A DNA stretch of 64,000 nt from Elusimicrobiaceae bacterium (GCA_016283355.1 JAEEMS010000025.1:1-64000), one strand, 5' to 3'. Shown: positions 14,992 to 23,208, numbered from the stretch's first letter. Translations and numbers: made by a program. Notes: generated by a model from the sequence alone, not told the origin.

Positions 14992-15642
14992 ATGAGCGCT
15001 TCAACGCCTAAAATTGTATATCGTTTTAAAGATGGGGTTTACATCAATTTAACCAACCGTTGCCCCAATTTGTGTACATTTTGTATCAAAACCAAGTGGC
15101 ACCTCGATTTTCATGGCAATAATTTGAATTTGGAAGGGCAGGAACCTTCCGCCCAAGCTGTGGTCAATGCGTTGGAAAAGAAATTGGCACAAAGTCCTTT
15201 TAAGGAAGTTGTTTTCTGCGGGTATGGGGAACCTACCCTGCGTTTAGATGTGCTCTTGTTTACCGCCCATGTTTTGCGCGGTTGGCGTGCGCAGGCCAAA
15301 TATCCGCCGTTTACCATTCGTCTCAATACCAACGGACTGGGCAATTTAATTCATCACCGTAATATTGTGCCGGACTTGCACGCCGCGGTGGATGAAATTA
15401 ACGTAAGTGTCAATGCCGCTACCCCAGAGGAGTGGCGTAAGTTGGTGTGTCCGGCGCCCGGTTATGAAGATGGATTTTGGGCAGTGTGGGATTTCTTGCA
15501 CGATTGTGTGGAAGCGGGGTTTGAAAAAGTAGTGGCCAGTTGTGTGGACGGTGTAGGGGCCGATACTGACGCCGTGGAAAAAAAGGCCTTACAAATGGGC
15601 GCTACGTTTTATTTAAGGAGTTTTTTAGATGGAAACGACTAA
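14992..15642 (+). CDS. TatD-linked radical SAM protein
   Basis: This 216-residue protein matches the short radical SAM family that is usually next to or fused with TatD (TIGR04038). It has INLTNRCPNLCTFCIKTKW, carrying the CxxxCxxC cluster motif, VVFCGYGEPTLRLD, and FTIRLNTNGLGN. The reaction is unknown. No tatD gene lies in this window. Here it leads an operon ending in tRNA t6A genes, rimI and a TPR lipoprotein. The ATG at 14992 follows an extended -10 by 6 nt, so the mRNA is probably leaderless. The stop overlaps the next gene, whose SD AAGGAG lies inside this one. Confidence 0.87.
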   Translation: MSASTPKIVYRFKDGVYINLTNRCPNLCTFCIKTKWHLDFHGNNLNLEGQEPSAQAVVNALEKKLAQSPFKEVVFCGYGEPTLRLDVLLFTAHVLRGWRAQAKYPPFTIRLNTNGLGNLIHHRNIVPDLHAAVDEINVSVNAATPEEWRKLVCPAPGYEDGFWAVWDFLHDCVEAGFEKVVASCVDGVGADTDAVEKKALQMGATFYLRSFLDGND

Positions 15643-16087
15643 AAAACCGGGGTTGATGTTCGTAGTGATACTACTGCTGACCATGGGGGTACTGTTGTGG
15701 ATGTGCAGCGTGGTGGAAGATTTTTATAATTTTACGGCCGGTACAGTGGAAAGTGCGGCTTCGGTGGCACCGCTAAGCAAAGAGAGTATTTTGGAAAAAA
15801 ATAAGCGTACCCCGGAAAAATTCAATACGGAAGTGAAATACCGCACCTTCTTTTTGACAGCTCCCGGCGCACAAAAAGTGGAACTGGTGGCAGATTTTAA
15901 CCGTTGGGGCAAAGATCCTTTGGTACTGCGCGGTTATAAAAAGGGATACTTTGAAATTTCCGTTGCGCTGACCAGCGGGGAATACAAATATGCGTTTTTG
16001 GTAGATGGGCAACGGGTGTTGGATCCCACCAACAAAGACCGTCGGACGTATAACGGGCAAGAGGTTTGTATTAAAACGGTGCGCTGA
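15629..16087 (+). CDS. membrane-anchored glycogen-binding (CBM48/AMPK-type) protein
   Basis: This 152-residue protein has one N-terminal membrane helix (residues about 8-27), a linker, and a C-terminal early-set beta domain. The domain reads FFLTAPGAQKVELVADFNRWG, then YFEISVALTSGEYKYAFLVDGQRVLDPTN (quoted in part), the pattern of AMPK beta/isoamylase N-terminal glycogen-binding modules, including the sugar-contact Trp in FNRWG. It probably holds an alpha-glucan or another partner at the membrane. There is no catalytic domain. SD AAGGAG is present; it overlaps the radical SAM gene by 14 nt and the tsaE start by 1 nt (TGATG). Confidence 0.82.
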   Translation: METTKKPGLMFVVILLLTMGVLLWMCSVVEDFYNFTAGTVESAASVAPLSKESILEKNKRTPEKFNTEVKYRTFFLTAPGAQKVELVADFNRWGKDPLVLRGYKKGYFEISVALTSGEYKYAFLVDGQRVLDPTNKDRRTYNGQEVCIKTVR

Positions 16088-16557
16088 TGAAAACAGGTAA
16101 GATTTTTTCCCATTCTCGTGCCCATACATTGGAAATTGCCGGCCGGTTTGCACGTGCTTTGCGCGGAGGGGAAATCGTTTTTTTGCGCGGCCCGATTGGG
16201 GCGGGGAAGACCGTTTTTGTAAAAGGGGTGGCGCAGGCGTTGTCGCTGAAAAGTTCGCCTACCAGTGCCAGTTTTAGTTTGATGAAAACTTACCAAAATA
16301 AGCATACCCGGCTTTTCCATATTGATTTGTTCCGCCTGGAAGAAAACGAAGTTTTTAATTTGGGATTTGAAGAAATGCTGGAAGATGAACAAGCCATTAT
16401 CCTGGCCGAGTGGCCCGACCCGATAGCCGCTGTTTTGCCGTCGGACCGATTGGAAATAAATTTTGTGTTGCGGCAGGGGGATGAACGCGTGTTGGAACTG
16501 GTTTCCAACGGGTGCGTATCGGACCGGTTGTTGGAGGCCTTATGTCAAGCGCAGTAA
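16087..16557 (+). CDS. tsaE: tRNA t6A biosynthesis ATPase TsaE
   Basis: This 156-residue P-loop protein has Walker A GPIGAGKTVFVKG (about residues 36-48), SPTSASFSLMKTY, and HIDLFRLEENE, the hallmark TsaE/YjeE blocks; the usual Tyr in the HIDLYR motif is Phe here. In the TsaB-TsaD-TsaE complex it hydrolyses ATP to support threonylcarbamoyl transfer to A37 of ANN-decoding tRNAs. It overlaps tsaB, which begins inside its 3' end, in keeping with a shared function. Confidence 0.93.
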   Translation: MKTGKIFSHSRAHTLEIAGRFARALRGGEIVFLRGPIGAGKTVFVKGVAQALSLKSSPTSASFSLMKTYQNKHTRLFHIDLFRLEENEVFNLGFEEMLEDEQAIILAEWPDPIAAVLPSDRLEINFVLRQGDERVLELVSNGCVSDRLLEALCQAQ

Positions 16558-17228
16558 CAGTGGTGTTGGATACGTCCGCTTCGCCGTTGTTGGTAGCGGT
16601 GGAAAAAGACGGGAAAGTTTTTTCTACCCGCCGCAGCGGTATCAAACAAGAAAAATTACTTTTCCCGGCACTTCATAAAGTGTTGGGCGATGCCGCAGCC
16701 GCGTTGCCCGATGTAAAAGAGATTTTTATTATTCGCGGACCGGGCCGTTTCACCGGCATACGCATTGCGCTGACGTTTGCCTCCATGATGCAATTTTTGT
16801 CGCAGGCACGCGTGAAAGGGGCCACCGTTTTTGAAGTGATTTCCCGACAAGTCCAAAACAGCAAAAAATTCAAAACGTGGAAAAAAGCCCATCCAACCGG
16901 TGTGTTGGCCGTAGTGCTTCATGCATTTCGGGAAGAATATTTTTTACAGTTTTTTGATGCAAAAAATGCAGGCCCCCGCTGGCTGAGCCGCGAGGAATTA
17001 TTGCAAACGTTATCTTGTTATTCGGCTCCGCTTTTTGTGGCCGGTACCGATAAAGATTTTACACCGCTTACATCCCTGTTGGCGGGGTACACGTTGGCAG
17101 ATGCAAAAGATTGCCGTGTGCGGCCGCAAACGTTATTGGCCATGAACCGGGAAGAACAATTTGCGTCCGGCGCGTTGGAGCCGTTGTACTTAAAACCGGC
17201 TCGTTTTGAGCTCATTAAACCCGTATGA
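16542..17228 (+). CDS. tsaB: tRNA t6A biosynthesis protein TsaB
   Basis: This 228-residue ASKHA-fold protein carries VVLDTSASPLLVAV at the N terminus and the family signature IRGPGRFTGIRIALTFA (about 67-84). TsaB is a non-catalytic scaffold that dimerises with TsaD during t6A37 formation. The ATG at 16542 has SD TTGGAGG 5 nt upstream; starting further upstream would add residues without family support. It overlaps tsaE by 16 nt and the rimI start by 4 nt. Confidence 0.92.
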   Translation: MSSAVTVVLDTSASPLLVAVEKDGKVFSTRRSGIKQEKLLFPALHKVLGDAAAALPDVKEIFIIRGPGRFTGIRIALTFASMMQFLSQARVKGATVFEVISRQVQNSKKFKTWKKAHPTGVLAVVLHAFREEYFLQFFDAKNAGPRWLSREELLQTLSCYSAPLFVAGTDKDFTPLTSLLAGYTLADAKDCRVRPQTLLAMNREEQFASGALEPLYLKPARFELIKPV

Positions 17229-17659
17229 AAATCCGCCGTGCTGTTTTATCGGATGTGGCCCGTTTGGCTGCCATTGAGGCATTGCAACCTGCCAGTGCCG
17301 GATGGGGGGAGAACGGATGGCAAACGGAATTAAACACCTCTGCCGCGCAGATCTGGTGTGCGGAACAGAACGACGAAGTGGCCGGATTTGTCAGCTTGCG
17401 TTTAGCGGCGGGATTGGCCGAGATTTTAAATGTGGCGGTACATCCGCAGTATTGTCGTCAGGGAGTGGGGAGCGCACTGTTAGCGCAAGTGTGGCGAACA
17501 CTGAAAGAACAAGGGGCACAAGAAGTAACGCTTGAGGTAAACGCTCAAAACATTGCGGCTACTGCGCTGTATAAAAAGATGGGGTTGACGGAAATGGGCC
17601 GGAGAAAAAAATTTTATCATCATACCGACGATGCTTTAATCATGGGGAAACGGTTATGA
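17225..17659 (+). CDS. rimI: ribosomal protein alanine N-acetyltransferase RimI
   Basis: This 144-residue GNAT protein starts with the expected IRRAVLSDVARLAAIE, then AEILNVAVHPQYCRQGVGSALL (acetyl-CoA loop, Q/RxxGxG-type), and EVNAQNIAATALYKKMGLTEMGRRKKFY at the C terminus (quoted in part). RimI acetylates the N terminus of ribosomal protein S18. Its location directly after tsaB, with ATGA-type overlap, is a common bacterial arrangement and supports the call. Confidence 0.92.
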   Translation: MKIRRAVLSDVARLAAIEALQPASAGWGENGWQTELNTSAAQIWCAEQNDEVAGFVSLRLAAGLAEILNVAVHPQYCRQGVGSALLAQVWRTLKEQGAQEVTLEVNAQNIAATALYKKMGLTEMGRRKKFYHHTDDALIMGKRL

Positions 17660-19200
17660 AACAGACGGTTTTGTGGGTGAGTTTTATTTTTTTGGGAGCT
17701 TGTACTACGTTGCCGCTAAGCCAAGAGGCAAAAGAGGAAGCTTCGTTGTTGTCGGATTATGCGGCGGTTGCATACGCACAACGCACCAGCGACGAAAGCC
17801 AATGGGATGCGTTGGAAAAATTGGTGGAACGTGTTCCACAATCAGTTTACTTGCGGCAACGCTTGGTAGCTCAAGCCGTGGCGGACGGCACGCCCGAAAA
17901 AGCCCAACCGTATTTGGATTTTATGGAGCAGGAAGAACCTTCCGCACAAGATTATCAGGTGTATGCTTCGTATCAGGCCGCTGTGAAAGATTACCAAGGG
18001 GCGGCATCTTCGTATGAGAAAGCGGTTACAAAAGATCCGGACAACGACGAACTGCTTTACCGGTATATTACGCTACTAGCGGGAATAGATGTAGATAAAG
18101 CTATTGAAAAAATGGAACAGTTGGCCGCACAAAATCCGCCTTCGGCCGCGGATATTTATGTGGAAATTGCACGGCTCTACGCGCGGCGGAAAAATTGGGA
18201 TCAATCGCTTGCCTATTTCAAGAAGGCGCTGGAAAAAGACCCGGACCACTTAAACGCCCGCTTGGGGTGCGCCGGCGTGTACGAAATAAATTTTAAATAT
18301 TTTTTGATGATGCACGAATTGGAAGAAGTGGAAAAACGCGGCTATGCCACGGCCGAAATTTATAACCGGATGGCTTCGTTTTACGTGCTCGTGAAAGATA
18401 TGAAAAAAGCCGAAGAATATTTTTTGAAAACGTATGCAAAAGACCCTACGGATCCGACGGCTTGTTATTTTTTAGCTTCCTTGGCAGAATATAACCAACA
18501 ATACGATAAAGCCATTGAATATACAAAGTCCAGTGCAGATTACCCGGTGACTGCTTCCAAATGGGTGCAAGTAGCTTTTTATCAAGAAAAATTACAACAA
18601 TCGGATGAAATGTTGCACACGTTGCAGGCGGCTTACGAACGGTTTGAGGATAACGTGGAAGTGAGTTATTTTTACGCGTTGGCGCTCAACGATCATAAAG
18701 ATTACACTACGGCTGCGCGGGTGCTTTCAAAAATTGTACAGAGGTCGCCCGAATATGACGAAGCCCGTATGCACTACGCGTATGCACTGGAGAATTTAAA
18801 GAAATACAAAGAGGAAGAAGAACAGTTAAACATTTTGTTAGAGCGCAACGCACAGAATGCGCCGGCGCTTAATTTGTATGCTTATTCACTGGCGCAACGC
18901 AACGAACGACTCGGCGAAGCGCAAGAATATATTACCCGTGCATTGGCTGTCAGCCCGGATGATTATGCGTTCCTTGATACGCAGGCCTGGATATGGATAC
19001 GCCAGGGTAAATGGGAAGAGGCCGACGAATTGCTTTCCTCCATGCCGTTACCGGTTGTGCAGCGCAACGCGGAAATTGCTTATCATTTAGGTGTATTGCG
19101 CCACCACCAAGGCAAGCAGGAAGAAGCATTGCACTATTTGCAAATGGCCAAAGACGAGTGGCCCGCTGCTGCCAAACTTTTTCAACAACTCAACCGTTAA
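17656..19200 (+). CDS. TPR-repeat lipoprotein
   Basis: This 514-residue lipoprotein has signal peptide MKQTVLWVSFIFLGACTT with lipobox LGAC, so it is lipidated at Cys16. The mature protein is a long TPR solenoid with about ten repeats, including the units AASSYEKAVTKDPDNDELLYRY, SLAYFKKALEKDPDHLNARLG and KAEEYFLKTYAKDPTDPTACY (quoted in part). It probably works as a periplasmic or outer-membrane scaffold, similar to TPR lipoproteins of secretion and assembly systems. It overlaps rimI by 4 nt and ends the operon. Partner unknown. Confidence 0.88.
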   Translation: MKQTVLWVSFIFLGACTTLPLSQEAKEEASLLSDYAAVAYAQRTSDESQWDALEKLVERVPQSVYLRQRLVAQAVADGTPEKAQPYLDFMEQEEPSAQDYQVYASYQAAVKDYQGAASSYEKAVTKDPDNDELLYRYITLLAGIDVDKAIEKMEQLAAQNPPSAADIYVEIARLYARRKNWDQSLAYFKKALEKDPDHLNARLGCAGVYEINFKYFLMMHELEEVEKRGYATAEIYNRMASFYVLVKDMKKAEEYFLKTYAKDPTDPTACYFLASLAEYNQQYDKAIEYTKSSADYPVTASKWVQVAFYQEKLQQSDEMLHTLQAAYERFEDNVEVSYFYALALNDHKDYTTAARVLSKIVQRSPEYDEARMHYAYALENLKKYKEEEEQLNILLERNAQNAPALNLYAYSLAQRNERLGEAQEYITRALAVSPDDYAFLDTQAWIWIRQGKWEEADELLSSMPLPVVQRNAEIAYHLGVLRHHQGKQEEALHYLQMAKDEWPAAAKLFQQLNR

Positions 19201-19205
19201 AAATC

Positions 19206-19236
19206 ATCAAAAAGCCCCCCAAGTAATACTTGGAGG
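19206..19236 (-). terminator. terminator of rnpB
   Basis: On the minus strand CCCTCCAAGT pairs with ACTTGGGGGG (one G-U) and is followed by TTTTT. It may also act on the plus-strand TPR gene ending at 19200. Confidence 0.85.
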
Positions 19237-19249
19237 GTGCTATTGAGTT

Positions 19250-19584
<335 letters not shown>

Positions 19585-19590
19585 AATTAA

Positions 19591-19596
19591 ATTGTA
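19591..19596 (-). promoter_or_regulatory. -10 box of rnpB
   Basis: TACAAT on the minus strand, followed 6 nt later by the first G of the P1 helix (19584), which fits the expected transcription start. Confidence 0.65.
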
Positions 19597-19605
19597 CTAA
19601 ATAAG

Positions 19606-19673
19606 AACAACGGGCGCGAAACCTGGATAACAACAGGTGCGAAATGGCGCGTTGAAATGCGAAACAATTTTCC
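19606..19673 (+). repeat. direct repeat A upstream of rnpB
   Basis: The 50-bp unit at 19624-19673 (TGGATAACAACAGGTGCGAA and onwards to TTTTCC) recurs at 19811-19861 with about four differences. A partial copy of the inner AACAACRGGYGCGAAA element precedes it at 19606. The unit itself contains ACCTG/CAGGT as a small inverted repeat. Confidence 0.85.
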
Positions 19674-19810
19674 AAAACCTGCCCATTTGCGCGTCCCTTG
19701 CCCTTGACGTAATTACCACTACGCCTATGCGGGCAACTTGCCCACGCAACTGGGAACGGTTTAGAAAAATCATCTTGGTTAAAAATTTTTCTGCACTATC
19801 CTGCACGGCG

Positions 19811-19861
19811 TGGAATAACAACAGGTGCGAAATGGCGCGTTGAAATGCAAAACAGTTTTCC
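19811..19861 (+). repeat. direct repeat B upstream of rnpB
   Basis: Second copy of the 50-bp unit. It lies 137 bp after copy A, next to the end of the RNase H gene. The region between the copies has no convincing gene; it holds a GGGCAACTTGCCC quasi-palindrome (about 19732-19744). Confidence 0.85.
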
Positions 19862-19882
19862 GATTGATGAGGAAGAGAAAAA

Positions 19883-20443
19883 TTAGAATTCGTCAAACAA
19901 ACTGGGCTGTGCGGACGATTTTTTAGGTGCACTTTTGCGTACAACCTTTGTGACTTCTACACCGTTAACGGTGTTGGGTTTACTCGTATTTTTCGTCAAA
20001 ATTTCGTTATCTTCCGGCAAGTGCATGATGGGGTTGTACCCCAACGATTCTTTGGCATCCATGGCCTTGTTAGCCAGCGCATCGGGCGCTTTGTTAAACT
20101 CGCGCAAGACGTGTTTGATGTGAATGGTAAACGACTCAGCCAACCGGCGGATAACTTGCATGCGTGCTTGTAAATCCGGATTTTTGATTTTGTATTCCCC
20201 TAAAAATTGTTTAACCAAAAGCAAGGAGTCCGATTCGATAAATAATTCTTTTGCGCCCAACTCCCCTGCTTTAATAAGGGCCAATTTTAAAGCGGTATAT
20301 TCGGCCTGGTTGTTGGTGCAGTGGGGCATAAAATACCCTTCTTGCGCCACAATGGTGTGTTGCATATCGCAAATCACATATGCCGCCGCACCCGGGCCGG
20401 GGTTACCGCGCGAACCGCCATCAATGTTAATTCTCACTTGCAT
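19883..20443 (-). CDS. RNase HI-like ribonuclease
   Basis: This 186-residue protein has an RNase H fold in the first about 130 residues: INIDGGSRGNPGPGAAAY with D8, TNNQAEYTAL with E48, ESDSLLLV with D72, and REFNKAPDALANKAMD with the fourth acidic residue. It is of the RNase HI-like type lacking the basic protrusion, common in many bacteria. The extra C-terminal tail of about 55 residues (Lys/Ser/Pro-rich, ending SLFDEF) may be a partner-binding peptide. The start codon has no SD; a TATACT box ends 6 nt before it. Confidence 0.88.
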   Translation of the reverse strand: MQVRINIDGGSRGNPGPGAAAYVICDMQHTIVAQEGYFMPHCTNNQAEYTALKLALIKAGELGAKELFIESDSLLLVKQFLGEYKIKNPDLQARMQVIRRLAESFTIHIKHVLREFNKAPDALANKAMDAKESLGYNPIMHLPEDNEILTKNTSKPNTVNGVEVTKVVRKSAPKKSSAQPSLFDEF

Positions 20444-20449
20444 AAGTAT

Positions 20450-20455
20450 AGTATA
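20450..20455 (-). promoter_or_regulatory. -10 box, leaderless-type promoter of the RNase H gene
   Basis: Minus-strand TATACT, 6 nt (ATACTT), then the ATG at 20443. Upstream, ATACGGGG (20463-20470) and CCCCGTAT (20482-20489) form a perfect 8-bp inverted repeat. Confidence 0.6.
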
Positions 20456-20498
20456 GCATTAAATACGGGGGTTGTTGGTATCCCCGTATCGCAACGCA

Positions 20499-20527
20499 TA
20501 AAAAAGGCCCCGACGGGGGCCTTTTTT
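20499..20527. terminator. bidirectional terminator
   Basis: AAAAAAGGCCCC-GAC-GGGGGCCTTTTTT forms a strong symmetric hairpin between the DtxR-family gene and the RNase H gene. Confidence 0.88.
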
Positions 20528-20597
20528 ATTATAAATGGGTGAAACTTGCAGAGTTTTGGGCGTTTTCGATAGAACTGTTATAAGCAGCGACGGATTC

Positions 20598-20641
20598 CCA
20601 ATAAAGGGTCCTTGGGCCTAAACGAGAAATAGGCCTTTTGG
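20598..20641. repeat. GGGTCC/GGCCTA motif site d
   Basis: AAAGGGTCCTTGGGCCTA is followed by ATAGGCCTTTTGG, the inverse of CCAAAAGGCCTAT. It lies in the about 155-bp gap between the terminator and the DtxR-family stop codon. No gene is seen in that gap. Confidence 0.5.
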
Positions 20642-20682
20642 TACTTACGCACAGGAAAGAATAGAAGGTACAACAAGAAAAT

Positions 20683-21069
20683 TCAATCGGATAAATCGTC
20701 GGTTTGTTGGTGCAGGTACGCGTGGAGTTTCTCCATGGTTTCTCTGCTTACCACGTGTTCCATGCGGCAGGCATCTTTTTCGGCCGTTTTGGGGTTGACC
20801 CCCAACACTTGCACGAGAAACCGGCTGAAAATAGCGTGGCGCTTTTTTACTTCTTCGGCGGCACGTTTACCTTTGGGGGTGAGTGTGATACCGCTGTAAG
20901 GCGCATGGACAACGTACCCTTCCCGCGCCAGTGATTTCATGGCTCCGGTCACGCTGGGTGTTTTGACACCGAGCAAATCCCGGATGTCGCTCACGCGAGC
21001 CATGCCTTCTTCATCAGCGCAGAAGGAAACGGCTTCCAAATAATCTTCCATATTAGCGGTCAGTTTCAT
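20683..21069 (-). CDS. DtxR/MntR-family metal-dependent repressor
   Basis: This 128-residue regulator has an N-terminal winged helix (NMEDYLEAV, VSDIRDLLGVKTPSVTGAMKSLAREGYV) and a metal-binding dimerisation domain (KKRHAIFSRFL, DACRMEHVVS). Like MntR it lacks the SH3 domain. Candidate metal ligands are D9, E12, H78, C101, E104 and H105. The Asp at the first position is MntR-like (Mn), while the Cys at 101 is DtxR-like (Fe), so the metal preference is uncertain. It has no SD; TAAGAT ends 6 nt before the ATG. No metal transporter is adjacent, so targets are presumably elsewhere. Confidence 0.9.
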   Translation of the reverse strand: MKLTANMEDYLEAVSFCADEEGMARVSDIRDLLGVKTPSVTGAMKSLAREGYVVHAPYSGITLTPKGKRAAEEVKKRHAIFSRFLVQVLGVNPKTAEKDACRMEHVVSRETMEKLHAYLHQQTDDLSD

Positions 21070-21075
21070 ACTTTT

Positions 21076-21081
21076 ATCTTA
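21076..21081 (-). promoter_or_regulatory. -10 box, leaderless-type promoter of the DtxR-family gene
   Basis: Minus-strand TAAGAT, 6 nt (AAAAGT), then ATG. No SD. Confidence 0.5.
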
Positions 21082-21094
21082 ACATATTTCAAAA

Positions 21095-21727
21095 TTATTT
21101 TTGCGGTTTCGTTTCCAAATAGACACCCAAAATGCCGCTTTTGAGGTGAACGGTAACGGCGGAGCGGGTAGTTTGATTGCTCAGTGTGCGGGTAGTTCCC
21201 ACGGCTAAATCGGTCGGCGATAGCGGATAGACAAATCCTTCCAAACTTACCCCGCGGCACGCAGTAAGTGGCAGTAAACTGGCGCGTGCGCCTTTGGCAC
21301 AGGGCAAGCGTTGGGTATGCGTGAGCAAAAAGAAATCCCATCCGTTCCCGGCCAGCTGTAATTGCATTTTACGGGCAAAACGACGCAGCAAAAGCAAATT
21401 GCCTAAGGTAAAATCAAACCGTCCGCCGGTAACCCCGGCCAATGTGCAAGAGCGTACGCCTTTTTTTACCAGGAAAGAAAGCGCTTTTTCCAAATCGTTA
21501 TTTTCTTGCGTGGGGATATGCACCAACCGTTGCGGCGGAATTTTTTTCACATCGGCCGCCGGTAAGGAATCCAAATCGCCGATTACCCAATCCGGCATAA
21601 GCCCCGCTTGTAACAACGCACTACATCCGCCGTCCGCCGCCAGGAGCACCTGCGCTTGACGGGCCAGTTGTTTTAGACGCGCGGAAGAAATCTTTTCTCC
21701 GTTACCGATAAGTAATGTGTGAGACAT
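21095..21727 (-). CDS. thiN: thiamine pyrophosphokinase
   Basis: This 210-residue ThiN-type enzyme makes thiamine diphosphate from thiamine and ATP. Motifs: LLAADGGCSAL, PDWVIGDLDSLP, TQENNDLEKALSFL and GVTGGRFDFTLGNLLLL, in the standard order. The C-terminal beta domain with LEGFVYPLS and HLKSGILGVYLE is complete. SD AAAGGAG is present, and the start overlaps the end of the SSS transporter gene by 26 nt. No TPP riboswitch is visible upstream. Confidence 0.93.
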   Translation of the reverse strand: MSHTLLIGNGEKISSARLKQLARQAQVLLAADGGCSALLQAGLMPDWVIGDLDSLPAADVKKIPPQRLVHIPTQENNDLEKALSFLVKKGVRSCTLAGVTGGRFDFTLGNLLLLRRFARKMQLQLAGNGWDFFLLTHTQRLPCAKGARASLLPLTACRGVSLEGFVYPLSPTDLAVGTTRTLSNQTTRSAVTVHLKSGILGVYLETKPQK

Positions 21728-23129
21728 ATTCGTGTGCTCCTTTGCGAAAACATAACAAAATAATCAAACTGACCGATACCCCGATATAGAAGGGGGCAAT
21801 ATGTTGCTGCCATATAGCGGGGGCAAGGTAGCGCCACAGCGTCATTACAAACGCACTTGAGAGCGAAGAAACAATAAACAGCTGTTCGCTGATGCGCCCC
21901 GGTTGGGCTTGTCCCAGTAAAATGGGTACCAATAAACAAGCGGAAAAATAAGACCCCAGTACCAACCAAATTTCTTTAAAACTGCCTCCTAATTGAAGAG
22001 CAATCAAAATAGATAATGCCCCGACCACAAAAATAGAAATACGGTTGGAGCGCACCACGTTGCGGAAGCGGTTGCGCAGTAAATCAAAGCTGAGCGTGTT
22101 GGAAGCGATGAACAGGAAGGAATCCAATGTGGATAAAATAATGGATAAAATGCCCGCTACAAAAAATCCGCGCAATCCCGGTGGTAGGAGTTGTATGCTG
22201 TAGAAAAAATAGGCCTGCCCGGGTGCGGCTTGCGGGAGTACCGCCCGTGCGTAAAGCGAGCCGGCCGTTGTGCACAAATCAAACAAGAACCATATCGCGG
22301 TGGAAATCAGTACGCCTTTTTTGACGGTATCCAAATTTTTGGCGGCAAAACAACGTTGATAAAAACTCGGGTCGATTAAAGCGGAAAGTGCCACAAACCC
22401 CCAAACGAGTGTATTGGCCCATGAATTTCCGCCCGTTACGGAAAAATGCGACGCGGGTAAATTGGCTTTTAAAAACCCGAGCCCGCCAAACGCGTGCAAG
22501 GAAAATAATGCCACCATTAAAACGGACAAACACATTACTGTAAATTGGATAACGTCGGAAAATACAATCGAACGGAACCCGCCCCACGCACAAAACACAC
22601 CCACGGACAGCATCCCAAGGATCATCCCCGTTGTGACGGTAAGGCCGAAAACCATGTGTAAGAACATCCCCAAACTCAGTACGTATGCCACGGGCAACAT
22701 GTAAAAGAATGTGAACCACGCGGCCACTTTTTCCGCTTTGGGACCAAAGAGCTGACGGGTTAAATCGGGTAAGGTAAGTGCCTGGAAAGCAACAACGCGT
22801 TTTGCCACAAAAAAGGCAAATAGCAAGTAAGCCGCGTACCAAAAAAGACCTTGCGTGACAAAATTATAGATGCCGTAATTAAATGTAATTTCATTGACGC
22901 CAAAAATGCCCCCGTACCACGTGGCCACAAGCGTTGCCACAAAAAGCGGTAAGGTAAGTTGGCGGCCCATGAGCAAATAATCCAGCGGTGTTCTGGGGGA
23001 AGTTTTATCTTTTGTTTTTAAACGTTTGGCCCCATAGAGCGCCGCGGCAGCCGTTAACGTCAGCACCGCAAAAAAGACGAGCCAATCCGCCCAATGAAAA
23101 TAAGTTAATACGTTTAAATCGGCAACCAT
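21702..23129 (-). CDS. sodium:solute symporter (SSS) family protein
   Basis: This 475-residue transporter has about 13 membrane spans. The N terminus reads HWADWLVFFAVLTLTAA, and the SSS-type core includes ATWYGGIFGVNE, AFFVAKRV, QCWGGFRS-like FCAWGGFRSIVFSDV and DSFLFIASNTLSFDLL. The substrate is not certain. The overlap with thiN suggests thiamine or a precursor; an SSS-type thiamine-related transporter (ThiV) has been proposed in other bacteria, so this is plausible inference only. The ATG at 23129 lies 6 nt after TATAAT and has no SD. Confidence 0.87.
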   Translation of the reverse strand: MVADLNVLTYFHWADWLVFFAVLTLTAAAALYGAKRLKTKDKTSPRTPLDYLLMGRQLTLPLFVATLVATWYGGIFGVNEITFNYGIYNFVTQGLFWYAAYLLFAFFVAKRVVAFQALTLPDLTRQLFGPKAEKVAAWFTFFYMLPVAYVLSLGMFLHMVFGLTVTTGMILGMLSVGVFCAWGGFRSIVFSDVIQFTVMCLSVLMVALFSLHAFGGLGFLKANLPASHFSVTGGNSWANTLVWGFVALSALIDPSFYQRCFAAKNLDTVKKGVLISTAIWFLFDLCTTAGSLYARAVLPQAAPGQAYFFYSIQLLPPGLRGFFVAGILSIILSTLDSFLFIASNTLSFDLLRNRFRNVVRSNRISIFVVGALSILIALQLGGSFKEIWLVLGSYFSACLLVPILLGQAQPGRISEQLFIVSSLSSAFVMTLWRYLAPAIWQQHIAPFYIGVSVSLIILLCFRKGAHEYVSHITYR

Positions 23130-23135
23130 AGTATT

Positions 23136-23141
23136 ATTATA
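23136..23141 (-). promoter_or_regulatory. -10 box, leaderless-type promoter of SSS-thiN
   Basis: Minus-strand TATAAT, 6 nt (AATACT), then the ATG at 23129. No SD. Confidence 0.7.
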
Positions 23142-23160
23142 TAAAAAGCAAGCCAACCTA

Positions 23161-23194
23161 AAAAAAGCCCAAAACGGTTAGTTTTGGGCTTTTG
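23161..23194 (-). terminator. terminator of the YfcC gene
   Basis: Minus-strand AAAAGCCCAAAAC pairs with GTTTTGGGCTTTTTT, followed by T-rich sequence, just after the YfcC stop and before the next promoter. Confidence 0.88.
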
Positions 23195-23208
23195 TGAAAC
23201 ACGGAAAT

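Noticed and set aside
19597-19944. 115-residue minus-strand open frame across the 50-bp repeats
   Set aside because: It contains both repeat copies, overlaps the RNase H gene end, and has no SD or family.
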